From: an uncultured Granulosicoccaceae bacterium
GTDB lineage: Bacteria; Pseudomonadota; Gammaproteobacteria; Granulosicoccales; Granulosicoccaceae
DNA length: 53,097 nt
Assembly (NCBI GenBank): GCA_937981955.1
Contig: CALJNA010000104.1
Span: 1 to 53,097, forward strand
Direction: 5' to 3'
Positions 35,942 through 45,120 of this stretch are shown piece by piece. Numbering within the stretch: position 1 is the first letter of the stretch; each line of letters opens with the position of its first letter. The translations under genes were made by a program, and so were the position numbers. The notes beneath the pieces are model-generated. The model was not told the origin of the DNA. It made no database searches and saw only the letters and a program-made list of their open reading frames with translations.

Positions 35942-36241
35942 ATGTCCCAATCCGACAACAACGCGGAATCTGAATCAAACCGAATTTTTCGAAAAATGGC
36001 CGACCGGTTTATCGATACGGCTAACCGGCAACTAAACGATACCGAGGCCGCAACGGTTAATTCTGCATTCCTGTATGGCGCATCCCGTTTTTCAGCTTTT
36101 GTCACCGTACAGAAAACCGGCTCTCTGTCGCGCTTCGATGAAAAGCACGATGAAGCAGTGGAGTACTACACGAACGAATTCAAAACCATGCTTCAGCAAA
36201 ACCTCCAGCATTACCGCGAGGCATTGGAAAAAGAGTCGTAG
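35942..36241 (+). CDS. DUF3144 small conserved protein
   Basis: A 99-residue cytoplasmic, largely helical protein matching DUF3144 by eye: RKMADRFIDTANRQL, VNSAFLYGASRFSAFV and EAVEYYTNEFKTML with LQHYREAL at the end. The family is widespread in Gammaproteobacteria with unknown function. I start at MSQSDNNAES; the upstream in-frame extension is Cys-rich and unlike the family. Confidence 0.8.
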   Translation: MSQSDNNAESESNRIFRKMADRFIDTANRQLNDTEAATVNSAFLYGASRFSAFVTVQKTGSLSRFDEKHDEAVEYYTNEFKTMLQQNLQHYREALEKES

Positions 36242-36372
36242 TTGCGAATGATGTCGGACTTTATTGATACAGATGGCTGTCTTATGCTGGCTCTGCAGAG
36301 AACACATACTCTTTGCCTGTATCGGTATCCGGTGCTAAGCTCTGGATTCTTTGGTGTAGACGTAGGCAAAAG

Positions 36373-36909
36373 ATGCGTTTAACTCAAATATCCTTGGTTG
36401 GCCTGACTCTGTTGTTAGCAGCATGCGGCAATTCCAATTCTGATCAACCCGGCGCGGGTGAGAACGGAGAGGAAGTTATGGCTCAGTTTTCCTCCTCGTG
36501 CATCGGCGATGTTTTTGTGTCGGGTATTGTCAGCAGAGAGTTTTCAAATACGTCCTGGAACGAACCTTTCGTTCCAAACGACGCAGCCCATGTTCGGATG
36601 GAGCTCACGACGTTTCTATTCGATGGACCATCTACCGTTCTGGCCGAGCGAGATTTCGCTTTCTCGGGTTTACCGTTTGAATATGCGATCTGTGGTGATG
36701 CAGCAACTATAGAATCTTTGCGCATAGGCGTGCTGGCTGTCAGTGTTGATATTTATAATCATGAGGGAGTGGAACCCCGCGTCGGTGATTTGGTCAATGA
36801 ATATCTAAATACAATTGACGGACCTACGAGCGACTTGAACATTCTGGTCACTGGGCTGGAACATTGTGATGCATCGAATGCCGGTGGTTTTTGTACCCGC
36901 AATGAATAG
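36373..36909 (+). CDS. Putative lipoprotein
   Basis: A 178-residue protein with a clear lipoprotein signal, MRLTQISLVGLTLLLAAC, lipobox LAA-C18. The mature part starts with a Gly/Asn/Ser linker, has four further cysteines that could pair in the envelope, and is otherwise beta-rich. No family recognised. It stands between DUF3144 and the flavoprotein gene, with about 80 bases after it. Confidence 0.65.
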   Translation: MRLTQISLVGLTLLLAACGNSNSDQPGAGENGEEVMAQFSSSCIGDVFVSGIVSREFSNTSWNEPFVPNDAAHVRMELTTFLFDGPSTVLAERDFAFSGLPFEYAICGDAATIESLRIGVLAVSVDIYNHEGVEPRVGDLVNEYLNTIDGPTSDLNILVTGLEHCDASNAGGFCTRNE

Positions 36910-36988
36910 TTCGATACCAGTAAGTTTTTTCTGATCTTAACCTTGTTTATCTTTCCCGATATTCTGTGGTTTCAAATGACAACCAAAA

Positions 36989-39400
36989 ATGGTAGCTGAA
37001 TTGCCATCACATGCATCCGTGGTGGTCATTGGCGGTGGCATCATGGGTTGTTCAACGCTGTACCATCTGGCCAAGCTGGGTGTTAATGATGCGATTCTGC
37101 TAGAGCGTAACAAGCTAACGTCAGGCACCACCTGGCACTCCGCTGCTCAAGTTCGGGCCTTACGTCACTCTCGCAACCTGACCCGCATGATTCAGTACTC
37201 AGTTGATTTGTACAGTCAACTGGAACAAGAGACGGGGCAATCAGTTGGTTGGATACAGAAAGGGTCGTTGTCGATTGCCACGAATCCGGACAGACTGATA
37301 CATATAAAAAGACAGGAAGCATTAGCGCGAGCGTATGGCATAAACGCAACATCGGTCTCGGCTGGAGAAGCACGTGAACGTTGGCCATTGATGAACAGTG
37401 ATGATGTAATCGGAGCGGTTTGGTCCCCCGATGATGGACGTGTATCGCCAAGCGACGTTTGCGCAGCATTGATTAAGGGCGCCAAATTAGCTGGAGCGAG
37501 ACTGTTTGAAAATACGGGTGTTACAGGTGTTATCACCGAAAAAGGTGCTGTGCGTGCGGTTGAAACCGAGCAGGGCGCAATAAAATGCGATGCGATTGCT
37601 TTATGTGCAGGCTTGTGGTCCAGAGAAATTGGCGCTATGGCTGGTGCACAAGTTCCTGCGTTGGCTTGTGAGCACTTTTATCTACTGACTAAACCCATAC
37701 CCGGCATTGTTGGAAATATGCCAACACTTTCTGACCATGACGCCAGTTTATATATACGCGATGACTCGGGTGGTTTATTGGTGGGGTGCTTTGAACCTAT
37801 GGGAAAACCCATCAAGCCCGGTGTATTGGATGCTAACTTCGAATTCGGTTTGTTACCTGAAGATTGGGAACATTTTGAACCCATGATGGAGAACGCACTT
37901 CATCGCTTGCCGGTGCTCCAGCATGCAGAAGTGAAAATGCTTTTAAATGGTCCAGAGAGTTTTACACCTGACGGTACGTTTATGCTTGGAGAAACGGCTG
38001 AAACTCAAGGTTTGTTTCTCGGGTGTGGCATGAATTCAGTTGGGCTGGCATCCGGTGGCGGTGCCGGTATGAATCTCGCCAATTGCATTGTGCACGGGTC
38101 AACAGCCTACGATTTGAGTGACGCTGACGCAAAGCGTTTTGCACCGGTGTTTAATTCTATCGATCATCTGATGGCTCGCGCACCGGAGATTCTGGGTACA
38201 CACTATGATATTGCGTATCCGGCGAAGCAACTTAAAACCGCCAGAAATATACAATGCCTGCCTCTGCAATCTGATTTTGAAAAAGACCTGGCCTATACCG
38301 GTCAGTTTTACGGCTGGGAGCGCCCGTTATACTTTAATGCGTTGAAGCCACCTCGACCCACTTTTGGAAAACCAGACTGGTTTGAAAACGTGCGATCAGA
38401 AGTATTGGCTGCGCATAACGAGGCGGCCGTGTTTGATTTGACCTCTTTTGGCAAAATCGATGTATTGGGTAGCGACGCAGAGAAGTTTCTTTTGCAGACT
38501 TGTGCCGGACATGTGGCGCGCGCGCCGGGCTCGGTTATCTACAGCGCGGTTCTTAACGAGCGGGGCACGTTCGAAAGTGATATTACTATCCAACGATTGT
38601 CTGAAGAGCATTATCGACTTTTTGTTGGCACAGCTTCGATCAAAAAGGATATGGCCTGGTTTGCCCGAGCAGCAAAGACTGGCTTGTCTGGAAGAAATTA
38701 TAACGTTGATATCGTCGATGTATCACACAGATTTGCAACGTTGGCGTTAATGGGGCCGGCAACCAAGACGATCGCCGCCGAAATACAATCGCATCTAAAT
38801 GACATCGCGTATTTCAAACACGCGGAAACTGTCATTGGCGGTATCAATGTTATCGCCGCACGCATATCCTATGTGGGTGAATCCGGATGGGAGATTACCT
38901 GCAAAACAGAGAATGTTGAAAAGTTGTATCGGATTTTTAAAGATGCTGGCGCGAAACCGGCCGGGCTGTTTGCACAAACATCTATGCGAATAGAAAAAGG
39001 ATTTCGTGCAATGGGTCATGAACTGGACTCTGATGTATCACCTTATGATGTTGGACTGGAAGCTTTCACCCGACAAGCTGGTGGGTTCATCGGGTACGAT
39101 GCGATGCTGAATCATATGAAACAGAGTCCAACTCAACAGATAGTGTCTCTCACATTCGTTGATGAATCGGTCGTGCCACTGGGGCATGAGCCCGTGATTT
39201 ATCGGGATGAAGTCATCGGCAAAACCACTTCTTGTTCGTTTGGGTATCGGGTTGGTCGGCCCATCGCACTTGCGCAGATGGCTTTCGGCCCGGTGGGTGA
39301 TGATCACGTTGATGTCGATATAGCAGGAAAGCGTCACAAGGCGCAGATTAAGCCTGGTGCGCTTTTCGATGTGGCCGGAACGCGTATGAAATTGTGCTAA
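36989..39400 (+). CDS. Dimethylglycine/sarcosine dehydrogenase-like flavoprotein with GcvT domain
   Basis: An 803-residue two-part enzyme. Residues about 10-390 are a DAO-type FAD oxidoreductase: VVVIGGGIMGCSTLYHLAKL, and GTTWHSAA, where H50 corresponds to the histidine carrying covalent FAD in dimethylglycine dehydrogenases. Residues about 400-803 are FAO_M, GcvT and GcvT C-terminal (aminomethyltransferase) domains (VFDLTSFGKIDVLGSDAE, YVGESGWEI, SMRIEKGFRAMGHELD), which bind folate and capture the one-carbon unit. It demethylates an N-methylated amino acid or betaine derivative. Coupled by overlap to a CobW-type GTPase gene, an unusual partner. Confidence 0.87.
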   Translation: MVAELPSHASVVVIGGGIMGCSTLYHLAKLGVNDAILLERNKLTSGTTWHSAAQVRALRHSRNLTRMIQYSVDLYSQLEQETGQSVGWIQKGSLSIATNPDRLIHIKRQEALARAYGINATSVSAGEARERWPLMNSDDVIGAVWSPDDGRVSPSDVCAALIKGAKLAGARLFENTGVTGVITEKGAVRAVETEQGAIKCDAIALCAGLWSREIGAMAGAQVPALACEHFYLLTKPIPGIVGNMPTLSDHDASLYIRDDSGGLLVGCFEPMGKPIKPGVLDANFEFGLLPEDWEHFEPMMENALHRLPVLQHAEVKMLLNGPESFTPDGTFMLGETAETQGLFLGCGMNSVGLASGGGAGMNLANCIVHGSTAYDLSDADAKRFAPVFNSIDHLMARAPEILGTHYDIAYPAKQLKTARNIQCLPLQSDFEKDLAYTGQFYGWERPLYFNALKPPRPTFGKPDWFENVRSEVLAAHNEAAVFDLTSFGKIDVLGSDAEKFLLQTCAGHVARAPGSVIYSAVLNERGTFESDITIQRLSEEHYRLFVGTASIKKDMAWFARAAKTGLSGRNYNVDIVDVSHRFATLALMGPATKTIAAEIQSHLNDIAYFKHAETVIGGINVIAARISYVGESGWEITCKTENVEKLYRIFKDAGAKPAGLFAQTSMRIEKGFRAMGHELDSDVSPYDVGLEAFTRQAGGFIGYDAMLNHMKQSPTQQIVSLTFVDESVVPLGHEPVIYRDEVIGKTTSCSFGYRVGRPIALAQMAFGPVGDDHVDVDIAGKRHKAQIKPGALFDVAGTRMKLC

Positions 39401-40263
39401 AGACCATCCCGGTAACGGTTATCGGCGGATACCTCGGTTCAGGAAAAACCACCCTGGTAAATCATCTGCTGCGCCACGCGGGCGGTGCGCGTCTTGCCAT
39501 TATGGTGAATGATTTTGGTGAACTACCAATTGACGAAAGTCTCATTGAGGCCACTGGTGATGACATCATCTCACTCGCGGGTGGTTGCGTTTGTTGTAGT
39601 TACGGCAGTGATCTGATGGCTGCCATGACTAGGATGAGTGAATTGGACCCACCACCTGACAACGTCATACTTGAAACCAGTGGTGTGGCCTTACCGGGAG
39701 CTATCTCCAGTACCATTTCTTTACTTTCGAATTTTAAACTCCACGGTGTCGTGGTGTTGGTCGATGCGGAAACAGTGCGCGATACCGCAAACGACAAATA
39801 CTTGCGCGATACCATCGAGCGACAATTAGCCGATGCAGACCTTGTCATACTGAACAAATCTGATCTGGTCGCCAAGTCGGAAATGCCTGAACTGCGAGAC
39901 TGGCTAATGAACCAGATACCCAATACACAAATAATTAAGTCGGTGCATTCCAATATTCCGCCAGGCATTCTTTTACAGAATTTTGGAGCAATCGATCGCG
40001 GGCAAAGAGACGGTCCGTACCAGCATGACTTGAAATTTGAAACTCGTCAGCTTGATATGCCATCGGGTGTGGATGTGGATTTATTCGCAAGTGAATTAGT
40101 AAAACAGTATCCGCAACTGGTTCGAGCCAAAGGTTTTGCAACCGATCGTGTTGGACAGATGAAGACGGTACAGATTGTCGGGAAACGTATTGATATAAGC
40201 GATGCACCTGCCGATGCAGTCGCTGGTATGGTCATAATCCTGGTAAGCAGTGAGTCCTCATAG
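39394..40263 (+). CDS. CobW/COG0523 family GTPase (metallochaperone type)
   Basis: A 289-residue G3E GTPase: Walker A GGYLGSGKTT (residues 11-20), switch region with metal-binding GGCVCC (63-68, the CxCC motif), ETSG, and NKSD guanine specificity. The C-terminal domain is short. COG0523 proteins deliver metal (often zinc) or cofactor to target enzymes. GTG start overlapping the flavoprotein stop by 7 bases implies coupled translation, and suggests that it serves that enzyme or its pathway. The nearby zrg-like locus is too distant to link. Confidence 0.88.
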   Translation: MLKTIPVTVIGGYLGSGKTTLVNHLLRHAGGARLAIMVNDFGELPIDESLIEATGDDIISLAGGCVCCSYGSDLMAAMTRMSELDPPPDNVILETSGVALPGAISSTISLLSNFKLHGVVVLVDAETVRDTANDKYLRDTIERQLADADLVILNKSDLVAKSEMPELRDWLMNQIPNTQIIKSVHSNIPPGILLQNFGAIDRGQRDGPYQHDLKFETRQLDMPSGVDVDLFASELVKQYPQLVRAKGFATDRVGQMKTVQIVGKRIDISDAPADAVAGMVIILVSSESS

Positions 40264-40334
40264 CTGGCACTTTTTTCACGTAATGTACTTTTCAAGGACC
40301 GTATCGTAAGAGAGCGCTATGACAGACTAACGAA

Positions 40335-41297
40335 CTACCCCGGCTTGTACTCTCTATCTGCTTCAGGGTCGCGTGTCTCATGCCCGATTTCTTCAATTTC
40401 ATCCCACACGGCCTTAGGAATATCTGCGTTCGCCCACACAATGGTTTGTTCAATGCGTTCGGGTTTTGTAATCCCTACAATAGTCGATGTCATGTTTTTT
40501 CGCATCATTGAAAACTGAAGTGCGACAGCACCCGGCGCGACACTATGTTTTGCGCAGATAGATTCAATGGTGCGAACGGGTGCGAGTTTTTTCTCGTCTG
40601 CGAGTTGATAGGTCACTCTAGGCATTACTTCACTGCCTTTGGCCAGAACACCTCCGGCGAATGGCGCAGCATTCAAGATGGCAATATTGCGACTTGCGGC
40701 GTGGTCAAACATTTCATTGGCCGATCGATTCAACAAGGTATAGCGATTGTGACTTATCAGTGCGTCAAATTCTCTTTCACGAAGAATAGGGAACATGACA
40801 TCCAGCCGTCCCATTGCCAGCCCGATCGATTGGGCAATGCCTTCTTCTTTAAGACGGAACAGCTCGTCAAGCGCACCGCCGGTTCCGGTTATCTCGTTAA
40901 TATCTCTTGCATGTTCAGGGTCGTGTAAATGCAGCAGCGGTACTGTGTCGATGCCTAGTTTATTCAGGCTCTCTTCCAATGATTGTCTAACCCGACTCGC
41001 ATCAAATCTGCCTGTCTCCATATCACGATCAACTTTAGTGGACAAGACGAAACCGTTCGGTAAGCCACCTCGCTCCCGTATTGCATCGCCAATGCGTTGT
41101 TCGCTGCGGCCAGAACCATAGTTGTTTGAGGTATCCAGAAAATTAACCGGGCTATCGAAAATAGCTTGTAGTGTGGTGCGTGCTCGAGCTTCGTCGACCT
41201 CGTAACCATAGGTGTCAGGCATATTTCCAAGCCCCGAGGTCCCAAAGCACAACGGTGTTACCGACAAACCAGTTGTTCCAAGCCGTACTTTTTTCAT
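40335..41297 (-). CDS. Aldo/keto reductase, L-fucose (D-threo-aldose) dehydrogenase-like
   Basis: A 320-residue aldo/keto reductase with the tetrad D55, Y60, K88 and H125 (FLDTSNNYGSGRSEQ, LSTKVDRD, LHLHDPE). The GSGRSEQRIG pattern and length fit D-threo-aldose 1-dehydrogenases that oxidise L-fucose or L-galactose to the lactone with NAD(P). The two genes before it in the operon encode a lactonase and a FucU mutarotase, supporting an L-fucose role. Confidence 0.82.
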   Translation of the reverse strand: MKKVRLGTTGLSVTPLCFGTSGLGNMPDTYGYEVDEARARTTLQAIFDSPVNFLDTSNNYGSGRSEQRIGDAIRERGGLPNGFVLSTKVDRDMETGRFDASRVRQSLEESLNKLGIDTVPLLHLHDPEHARDINEITGTGGALDELFRLKEEGIAQSIGLAMGRLDVMFPILREREFDALISHNRYTLLNRSANEMFDHAASRNIAILNAAPFAGGVLAKGSEVMPRVTYQLADEKKLAPVRTIESICAKHSVAPGAVALQFSMMRKNMTSTIVGITKPERIEQTIVWANADIPKAVWDEIEEIGHETRDPEADREYKPG

Positions 41298-41326
41298 ATT
41301 ATTCGTCCGATTTGATGCTCTTCTGG

Positions 41327-42163
41327 CTATGTGATTCGATAGAAGTCCGTCGCGCTACCTGAAAACACGCGCGTGCTATCTTCAGCTGAGAGCTCGCTCG
41401 TCAGTTCTTGCGCCAGACTAAACCAGTTATCGTACTCACACTTCAACCGCACGACAGGCCAGTCTGATCCCCACATGATTCGACTGGCACCGAATACATT
41501 TAACACTTGATCGGTGTATGGCCTTAGTGCTGACACTGACCAGTCCGAATCAGCTTCGGTTACCAGTCCGGAAAGTTTGCAAAATGCAGTGGTATCTGCT
41601 GCTAACGCTGCCATGCCGTTTGCCCAATATTCGAAGTTGTCATCACTATGCTCCCGAAACTGAGGCTTCATGCAATGATCAATGACCGCTCTCATAGTAG
41701 GGTATCTACGAAGCAAGGTATGAAAGTTCTTTAGGTGTCGCGGGAATCCAAGGCAGTCGAACGTCAGATCAAGATCGATGATGGCTTGATAGGCCCATTG
41801 CACTTCATCTCGAAGCATCCAGTTATCATCTTCCAGATCCTGAATCATTGGCCTGACACCGGCAAACTTGGGGTGGGCTGCAAAGCGCTGAAGATGCTTA
41901 TGGTGTGAAGGATCTTCAAAATTAATCCATCCGACAACCTTTGCAACGTGTTCTGTTGCATCGGCAATGCCCAGCAAGTATTCGGTTTCTTCTACACTGG
42001 GTGCAGCTTGTACCAGAACTGTTTTTGAAACACCTGCTGAGATGAGAGCGCTACCTAAATTTACTGGAAAATAGGGGCGGCTGAGAACGGTATCGTTTTC
42101 GGGCATCCATCCGTAGTCTCCTCTGGCCGGTTGCCAGAAGTGTTGATGTGCATCAACGTTCAC
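41327..42163 (-). CDS. Amidohydrolase 2 family sugar lactonase (L-fuconolactonase-like)
   Basis: A 278-residue TIM-barrel hydrolase of COG3618. H6 and H8 in VDAHQHFW are the first metal or active-site histidines, with later VIDHCMKP, FCKLSGL and IMWGSDWPV. Members hydrolyse L-fucono-, L-rhamnono- or galactono-lactones. GTG start overlaps the FucU stop (GTGA), so the pair is translationally coupled. It supplies the step after the aldo/keto reductase. Confidence 0.83.
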   Translation of the reverse strand: MNVDAHQHFWQPARGDYGWMPENDTVLSRPYFPVNLGSALISAGVSKTVLVQAAPSVEETEYLLGIADATEHVAKVVGWINFEDPSHHKHLQRFAAHPKFAGVRPMIQDLEDDNWMLRDEVQWAYQAIIDLDLTFDCLGFPRHLKNFHTLLRRYPTMRAVIDHCMKPQFREHSDDNFEYWANGMAALAADTTAFCKLSGLVTEADSDWSVSALRPYTDQVLNVFGASRIMWGSDWPVVRLKCEYDNWFSLAQELTSELSAEDSTRVFSGSATDFYRIT

Positions 42164-42588
42164 TTAATAACACCTTTTGTCAAAATAATATTCCCGTAGA
42201 GCCGTCGCTCACCAGTTTGTACCACCGCAAATGCTTTGGCGGCGCGTTCATAGAATGCAAAACGCTCAAGTGACTGAATATCTCTTGGCTCATCGGCTGT
42301 TTCATTAATGATCACTTGAAAATCCTTCACAGCGTCAGGCACTGCTTGCGGATCGTCGACCACTTGCATGCAATGAGCCGGGGCGGATACGAAGGTATCC
42401 AATGGCATTAGGGTTAACACCGCTTTGAGTATTTGGCTGTTGGTGGAACCATCAGCACGAATACAGCTGGGACCAATTGATTCTGCCGGGAAGTTCGAAT
42501 CGACCAGAGCAATTTCGTCGCCATGTCCCATAGCGCGCAGCGCATAAAGTAGTTCAGGTGAAAGAATAGGGTCGATATTGCGTAGCAT
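42160..42588 (-). CDS. FucU/RbsD family sugar mutarotase (L-fucose mutarotase-like)
   Basis: A 142-residue protein with MLRNIDPILSPELLYALRAM, then GHGDEIALVDSNFPA (catalytic H22 region), ERFAFYERA and the C-terminal RLYGNIILTKGV, all typical of FucU. It interconverts alpha- and beta-L-fucose, presenting the anomer used by the dehydrogenase. GGAGAG precedes the ATG. First gene of the leftward fucose operon; no fuconate dehydratase or later pathway genes are in the window. Confidence 0.88.
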   Translation of the reverse strand: MLRNIDPILSPELLYALRAMGHGDEIALVDSNFPAESIGPSCIRADGSTNSQILKAVLTLMPLDTFVSAPAHCMQVVDDPQAVPDAVKDFQVIINETADEPRDIQSLERFAFYERAAKAFAVVQTGERRLYGNIILTKGVIK

Positions 42589-42828
42589 TAGGTGCTCTCC
42601 GATGTGGCAGGAACGGTTTTTTCGTGATTAATTGACACTCGCTTGCCAGAGAAGGTGTCTATGATTATTGGCAGAGTAATTGACAGACGTGATCAGCGCA
42701 ACTGATTTGTCCCGCAATGCAGTGGGCTTTCAGGTTAGTGTTTCGCGTTTCTGATTATGATAATCTTTGATGTGATTCATTCATTAAGATGTTGACGTTG
42801 TTCGCTAGTTCCAAACGAGAGAATACTT

Positions 42829-43380
42829 GTGATTTTGAGTATCAACTCGATACACTCCGCAGAAGCAATGGGTACATTAGCTCGCATGAAAATCTATTTG
42901 ATAAAAATCTGTAGTGACTTTTTTATTAACCCATTTAGACGCACGTTACTAAAAGCGATGTTTCTATCCACTTTTTTTGCAACGCAAAGTATTGCTGCAG
43001 AAGCAAGTGAAATTACGGTTACAGGTGAAATGATAGATACCTGGTGTTATGTATCTCAAATTATGGGGTCTTCTGAAGTGGTGACAGGAAGTGCACACCA
43101 TGTTTGTGCCGTGTGGTGCGCTGCAGGTGGTATACCGGTAGGCTTGTTAGACAAGGAGGACGGCAAGGTATACATGATTCTCTCGTTCGAAGGTGACGAT
43201 ACCAGTGTTGCAAATGAAAAGTTACTTGCATTGCAAAGTCGTGAACTGACGGTTAAGGGCACTGCGTTTGAGCTTGATGGTTTGACTTACCTAAACATAG
43301 ATGAAGTTGTTTCCGATCAGGGAATAATCAATCTTACTCATGAAAAGTATGGCATCGTTCCGGGTCAAGCCAGACCATGA
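42829..43380 (+). CDS. Secreted Cys-rich protein of unknown family, SCO operon gene 1
   Basis: Up to 183 residues. A signal-like segment (KAMFLSTFFATQSIAAEA) is followed by GEMIDTWCYVSQIMG, then HHVCAVWCAAGGIPVGLLD, a beta-rich tail and YLNIDEVV. Three close cysteines plus paired histidines suggest metal or disulfide chemistry in the envelope. The layout resembles the next protein, so the two are probably diverged copies. The start is uncertain: GTG 42829 has GAGAGA upstream; ATGs at 42868 and 42886 are alternatives. It overlaps the next gene by ATGA and lies in an operon with a SCO protein, hinting at copper or cytochrome oxidase maturation. Confidence 0.65.
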   Translation: MILSINSIHSAEAMGTLARMKIYLIKICSDFFINPFRRTLLKAMFLSTFFATQSIAAEASEITVTGEMIDTWCYVSQIMGSSEVVTGSAHHVCAVWCAAGGIPVGLLDKEDGKVYMILSFEGDDTSVANEKLLALQSRELTVKGTAFELDGLTYLNIDEVVSDQGIINLTHEKYGIVPGQARP

Positions 43381-44021
43381 GTATCGCCAACATAAATCAA
43401 TGTATGGAATCTGGAATGAACAGTCTTGAAAGGGGTGATAGCCGCAATCAGGACTGCGATCAATCGGTAAGGGGTCAATTGAATAGATTTACCGCGTTGG
43501 CAACAGTGCTTGGTTCGCTATTCCTGCTCAATGGCTGTGCCACATCGGTTGGTGAGGTTGCAGCCTGGCCTGTGACCAATGCTGAAGAAAGTGCTTTGTC
43601 TGGAACGGTTGTCGATGTGTTGTGTGAGTTAAACGGCAACTGTGCAGAAAATTGTGGTGAAGGTAAAAGACAGCTCGCGATAAAAACTGAAAGTCTTGGT
43701 ACCGTCCTCATATCTAAAAATCTGACTAACTACTCCGGTGCGGCGGATGAGCTTTGGCCATTTTGTGGCGAACTGGTGGAGGTGAACGGATTATTTACTG
43801 AGAACAAAGGAATACGATTTTTTCAAGCTCAGAATATTCGTGAACCTGGCGGGCAATGGAAACAGACCACTAACTACCTTCAAGCGTGGTCCAATCGTAC
43901 TGGCCAGTCCCGATCATTAGCAGAAGATTGGCAATATCATGATCCTCGTGTCAAGGCCATTATTGAACGCGATGGCAGGCTCGGGCTGGGTACCGATGCC
44001 GATAATGACTACTTCAAATAA
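43377..44021 (+). CDS. Cys-rich putative lipoprotein, SCO operon gene 2
   Basis: Up to 214 residues. A lipoprotein signal LGSLFLLNG-C is preceded by 34 polar residues if translation starts at the coupled ATG (43377). A TTG at 43479 with AAGGGG upstream gives an ideal 20-residue signal and may be the real start. The mature part has GTVVDVLCELNGNCAENCGEG, then a hydrophobic strand, PFCGELVEVNG and GIRFFQAQNI, paralleling the cysteine layout and fold of the preceding protein. The C-terminal region (WQYHDPRVKAIIERDGRLGL) is extra. No family recognised. Followed 25 bases later by a SCO gene. Confidence 0.62.
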   Translation: MSIANINQCMESGMNSLERGDSRNQDCDQSVRGQLNRFTALATVLGSLFLLNGCATSVGEVAAWPVTNAEESALSGTVVDVLCELNGNCAENCGEGKRQLAIKTESLGTVLISKNLTNYSGAADELWPFCGELVEVNGLFTENKGIRFFQAQNIREPGGQWKQTTNYLQAWSNRTGQSRSLAEDWQYHDPRVKAIIERDGRLGLGTDADNDYFK

Positions 44022-44046
44022 TTTCGCAAACCGCAAGCGCTCTGTT

Positions 44047-44724
44047 ATGAAAAAGATGACAAAAGCCCATGCTCTGGTAATGACCATTGCAATGGTGAGT
44101 GCAACTTTTGTCTCTCCATCAGACTTGCATGCACATGGCAATGAAAATCACGAAGCCGCTGGCATATCACTAAAACCGGATGCCAGCGAAAAGCTGAGTA
44201 CTCAGGCTACCAGCCTTCCTGATAATATCGCAAACCTTGGGGGTCCATTCTCATTGGTTGATCATTCAGGGCAGTCCGTAACTGAAAAAACGTATTCAGG
44301 TAAACACATGCTGGTTTTCTTTGGGTACACCAACTGTCAGATAATGTGTTCCTTATCACTGAAGCGCATTGCAGATGCGTTGGACATGTTGCAACAGGAT
44401 TCTGGGGACACGCTGGATAAATTCCATCCGCTTGTGATAACTGTCGATCCGAAAAATGACACGCCAGCCAAGTTGCAATCCAGTCTTGGGAAATTTCATT
44501 CAGAGTTGACAGGGTTGACGGGTACGCATGATCAACTTAGACAGGTATACAAAGCCTATGGACAAAATCCGTCTGTGCTCGAGATGGAAGTAAACACGAG
44601 CGCGGTCGTATCGCATTCTTCCTACTTTTATTTAATGGGACCGGATGGAAGACTGCAAACGCTTTTTCCACCAGTGCTCAGTGCAAACAGCATGGCTAAC
44701 CTGATCAGGAAATATGTACTGTAA
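44047..44724 (+). CDS. SCO1/SenC/PrrC family thioredoxin-fold protein
   Basis: A 225-residue exported protein with an N-terminal signal (about residues 8-29) followed by a His-containing stretch (HAHGNENHE). The SCO motif is C97-x3-C101 in GYTNCQIMC with the distal H190 in VVSHSSYFYLMGPDG; VITVDPKNDTPAKL is also typical. SCO proteins bind copper and help assemble the CuA site of cytochrome oxidase or handle redox in the periplasm. Third gene of the rightward operon with two Cys-rich secreted proteins, which may be its partners or substrates. Confidence 0.87.
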   Translation: MKKMTKAHALVMTIAMVSATFVSPSDLHAHGNENHEAAGISLKPDASEKLSTQATSLPDNIANLGGPFSLVDHSGQSVTEKTYSGKHMLVFFGYTNCQIMCSLSLKRIADALDMLQQDSGDTLDKFHPLVITVDPKNDTPAKLQSSLGKFHSELTGLTGTHDQLRQVYKAYGQNPSVLEMEVNTSAVVSHSSYFYLMGPDGRLQTLFPPVLSANSMANLIRKYVL

Positions 44725-44730
44725 TTGCGT

Positions 44731-45120
44731 CTAGCTATCAATCAAGTGCTCCGCGTTAATCCAACCTCTTCCGTTACAGTGGTAAATCGCTAATTTGTCA
44801 TGATCACACAGCTCAGAGGCCGTACGAAGTGCTTCGTATAACAGTGTTAGTACAAACGTTTGCTTAGGTGGGCATGTAAACGCTATTTCATTTTTGGAAA
44901 TAAGCACTTCAAGATTCCAGTTCGTTGTTCCGGTGTGTCTGTATTCCAGTACGCCGTTTTTGTTCTCAACAAACTCGTAGTCATTGCCTGTCAAACGATT
45001 CCGGAAATTTTCGATCAGCTCCGGTGTTATTTCTGGAGCGTCAACCTCATCCAGTGTCACACCTTTTTCATGCGTCATCGCGACGATCGGATTGAAAATC
45101 CTGACAATTGCGCTTCTCAT
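44731..45120 (-). CDS. Conserved-looking hypothetical protein
   Basis: A 129-residue soluble protein, alternating strands and helices (NDYEFVENKNGVLEYRHTG, TNWNLEVLISKNEIAF), ending AEHLIDS. AAGGAG 9 bases before the ATG supports expression. I recognise no family and no catalytic motif. Convergent with the SCO gene (6-base gap) and divergent from the DUF6502 gene. Confidence 0.6.
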   Translation of the reverse strand: MRSAIVRIFNPIVAMTHEKGVTLDEVDAPEITPELIENFRNRLTGNDYEFVENKNGVLEYRHTGTTNWNLEVLISKNEIAFTCPPKQTFVLTLLYEALRTASELCDHDKLAIYHCNGRGWINAEHLIDS

